Positions 32,075 through 32,994 of a DNA stretch of 32,994 bases are shown here, in pieces (positions within the stretch are counted from its first letter, which is position 1; each line of letters opens with the position of its first letter). This stretch comes from Pseudomonadota bacterium. Lineage in GTDB: Bacteria; Myxococcota_A; UBA796; SXON01. The notes under the pieces are model-generated. The model was not told where the DNA came from. It did no database searches and saw only the letters and a program-made list of their open reading frames with translations. Location of the stretch: contig SXON01000150.1 in assembly GCA_005778355.1 (NCBI GenBank), forward strand, positions 1 to 32,994. The letters run 5' to 3'. The position numbers were made by a program, and so were the translations under genes.

Positions 32075-32893
32075 ATGACCGTGTCCCGCCGTCTCGTTCC
32101 TACTCTGGCCCTCGTCGCGGGGGGGGCGCTCCTCGCCCCGAACACGGCGCAGGCGATGAACATCTTCGTGGCAAAGCTAGACTTCGCGACCACCAGCGAA
32201 TCGATGGAGCAGCTCTTTGTCGTGGTCGACAACGATCCCGCCGACGAGGTGGCCTCCGTCGAGTTGAAGGTGAGCTCCGACGGCGGCGACGAAGACCTCG
32301 TGCTCACCGAGTCTGACGCCTGGCTGCACGGCAGCGCGGCGCTCTCGTCGTGGCCCACGAAGGAAACCACGCTCGTGCTCATCTGCCACAACGGCGAGGG
32401 CACGATGGCGAATTACTCGGGGAAGCTCGCGCCGGACGGAACGGTGTCGTTCGGCACGGCCGAGTCGGCCTGTGAGTCATCCAGCAAGGCCGGCTGCGCC
32501 TCCACCCCGCAGCTCGACCTCGCTGTGCTCTCGGCCGAGGCTTTCCCCTCCGGCAAGGGCTACGCGCTCACCCTCGACCTGGTCGGCGCCGACGCCTACG
32601 AGGTGACCCACGCGACCGTAGAGATTGCCGGGGGCGAGAAGGCGGAGGTGTCGTGGGGCGCCGTCGGCTCCGTGTGGCAGGCCGAGGCCACGCTGGAACA
32701 CACGGGCGTCATCGACGTGAAGGCGAAGGCACTCGACGCCGCCGGACACACCCTGGAGAACGTCAGGAGCGAGCTTGCCGAGCCCTGGGGCGACGGTGGC
32801 GACGGTGGCGACGGTGTGAACGCGCTGTCGGCCGGGAGCGCGACGAGCGTGGCCCTAGCCCGCATTTCTCACAGCCCGGCGCGGTCGTCGTAA
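32075..32893 (+). CDS. Secreted protein of unknown function
   Basis: 272 aa with a clear signal peptide: basic MTVSRRLVPT, hydrophobic LALVAGGALLA, and an AQA cleavage site near residue 27. The mature part is beta-rich, with two Ig-like-looking segments (QLFVVVDNDPADEVASVELK and YALTLDLVGADAYEVTHATV) and paired Cys residues in AESACESSSKAGCAS. Near the C-terminus a Gly/Asp linker (WGDGGDGGDG, encoded by a 9-bp tandem repeat) precedes a short Ser/Ala-rich tail with no membrane helix, so no MYXO-CTERM-type anchor is evident. I do not recognise the family. It is separated by 87 bp from the membrane protein gene. Confidence 0.8.
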   Translation: MTVSRRLVPTLALVAGGALLAPNTAQAMNIFVAKLDFATTSESMEQLFVVVDNDPADEVASVELKVSSDGGDEDLVLTESDAWLHGSAALSSWPTKETTLVLICHNGEGTMANYSGKLAPDGTVSFGTAESACESSSKAGCASTPQLDLAVLSAEAFPSGKGYALTLDLVGADAYEVTHATVEIAGGEKAEVSWGAVGSVWQAEATLEHTGVIDVKAKALDAAGHTLENVRSELAEPWGDGGDGGDGVNALSAGSATSVALARISHSPARSS

Positions 32894-32994
32894 GCGAGGG
32901 TCGTTGAAGTGTGGTCGGGTCTTCCGCGGCGGTGGTCCACGGGCCCTGGGGCGTCGCGCCGGGCGTCCGCGGCGCACCGGGGCGGTCGGAGAGG
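32894..32994. other. Right-end noncoding or unassignable sequence
   Basis: 101 bp to the window end. It is GC-rich, with no start codon plus Shine-Dalgarno pair, hairpin with T-run, or recognisable motif that I can support. Confidence 0.5.

Noticed and set aside
32795..32820. Possible disrupted MYXO-CTERM sorting signal after the Gly/Asp linker
   Set aside because: No reading frame downstream gives a hydrophobic helix plus basic tail, so there is no evidence for a broken sorting signal.

Overview
The window is very GC-rich, densely coding bacterial DNA with no tRNA, rRNA, CRISPR array or insertion sequence that I can see. The GC level, a large transmembrane Ser/Thr kinase with VCBS-like repeats, lipoprotein and membrane-anchored TPR proteins, and a phage-tail-like injection locus suggest a high-GC deltaproteobacterial (Myxococcota-like) genome. 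That placement is inference.

Left block (about 1-8495, minus strand) is one half of an extracellular contractile injection system (eCIS, Afp/PVC-like). In transcription order it holds a 151-aa unknown, a DUF4255 cap/terminator protein, a large sheath, a small zinc-knuckle-like assembly protein, a DUF6760-type mini-protein, a short sheath paralogue, a T4 gp19-like tube protein with a long Gly-rich repeat extension, and a huge Ala/Arg/Ser/Val-rich protein that runs off the left edge. The last has no stop codon in the window. Spike, LysM, gp25, tape-measure and AAA+ ATPase genes are not seen and may lie further left.

Middle (8545-23532) is mixed. It holds a helical unknown, an ArgE-like deacetylase, HutF, a membrane-anchored TPR protein, a DUF4157-like HExxH protein (a known eCIS companion), an RNase Z-like hydrolase, an HtrA-type lipoprotein protease, two tandem isocitrate-dehydrogenase-family subunits, a HEAT/Gly-rich gene split by an in-frame TAA, and the Ser/Thr kinase.

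Right block (23560-30025, plus strand) is the eCIS baseplate half: a gp6/J-like protein, a gp7/tail-protein-I-like protein, a 313-aa companion, and a striking membrane protein with an N-terminal ubiquitin-like fold, four TM helices and a C-terminal C4HC3 zinc finger. The kinase ends only 27 bp before this block and may be cotranscribed. An M20 carbamoylase/allantoate hydrolase, a membrane protein and a secreted protein follow.

The most novel-looking points are the ubiquitin-like/TM/C4HC3 protein inside the baseplate operon, the tube protein with five 19-residue repeats, the giant disordered protein downstream of the tube, and a strong RNA hairpin just after the major sheath gene.
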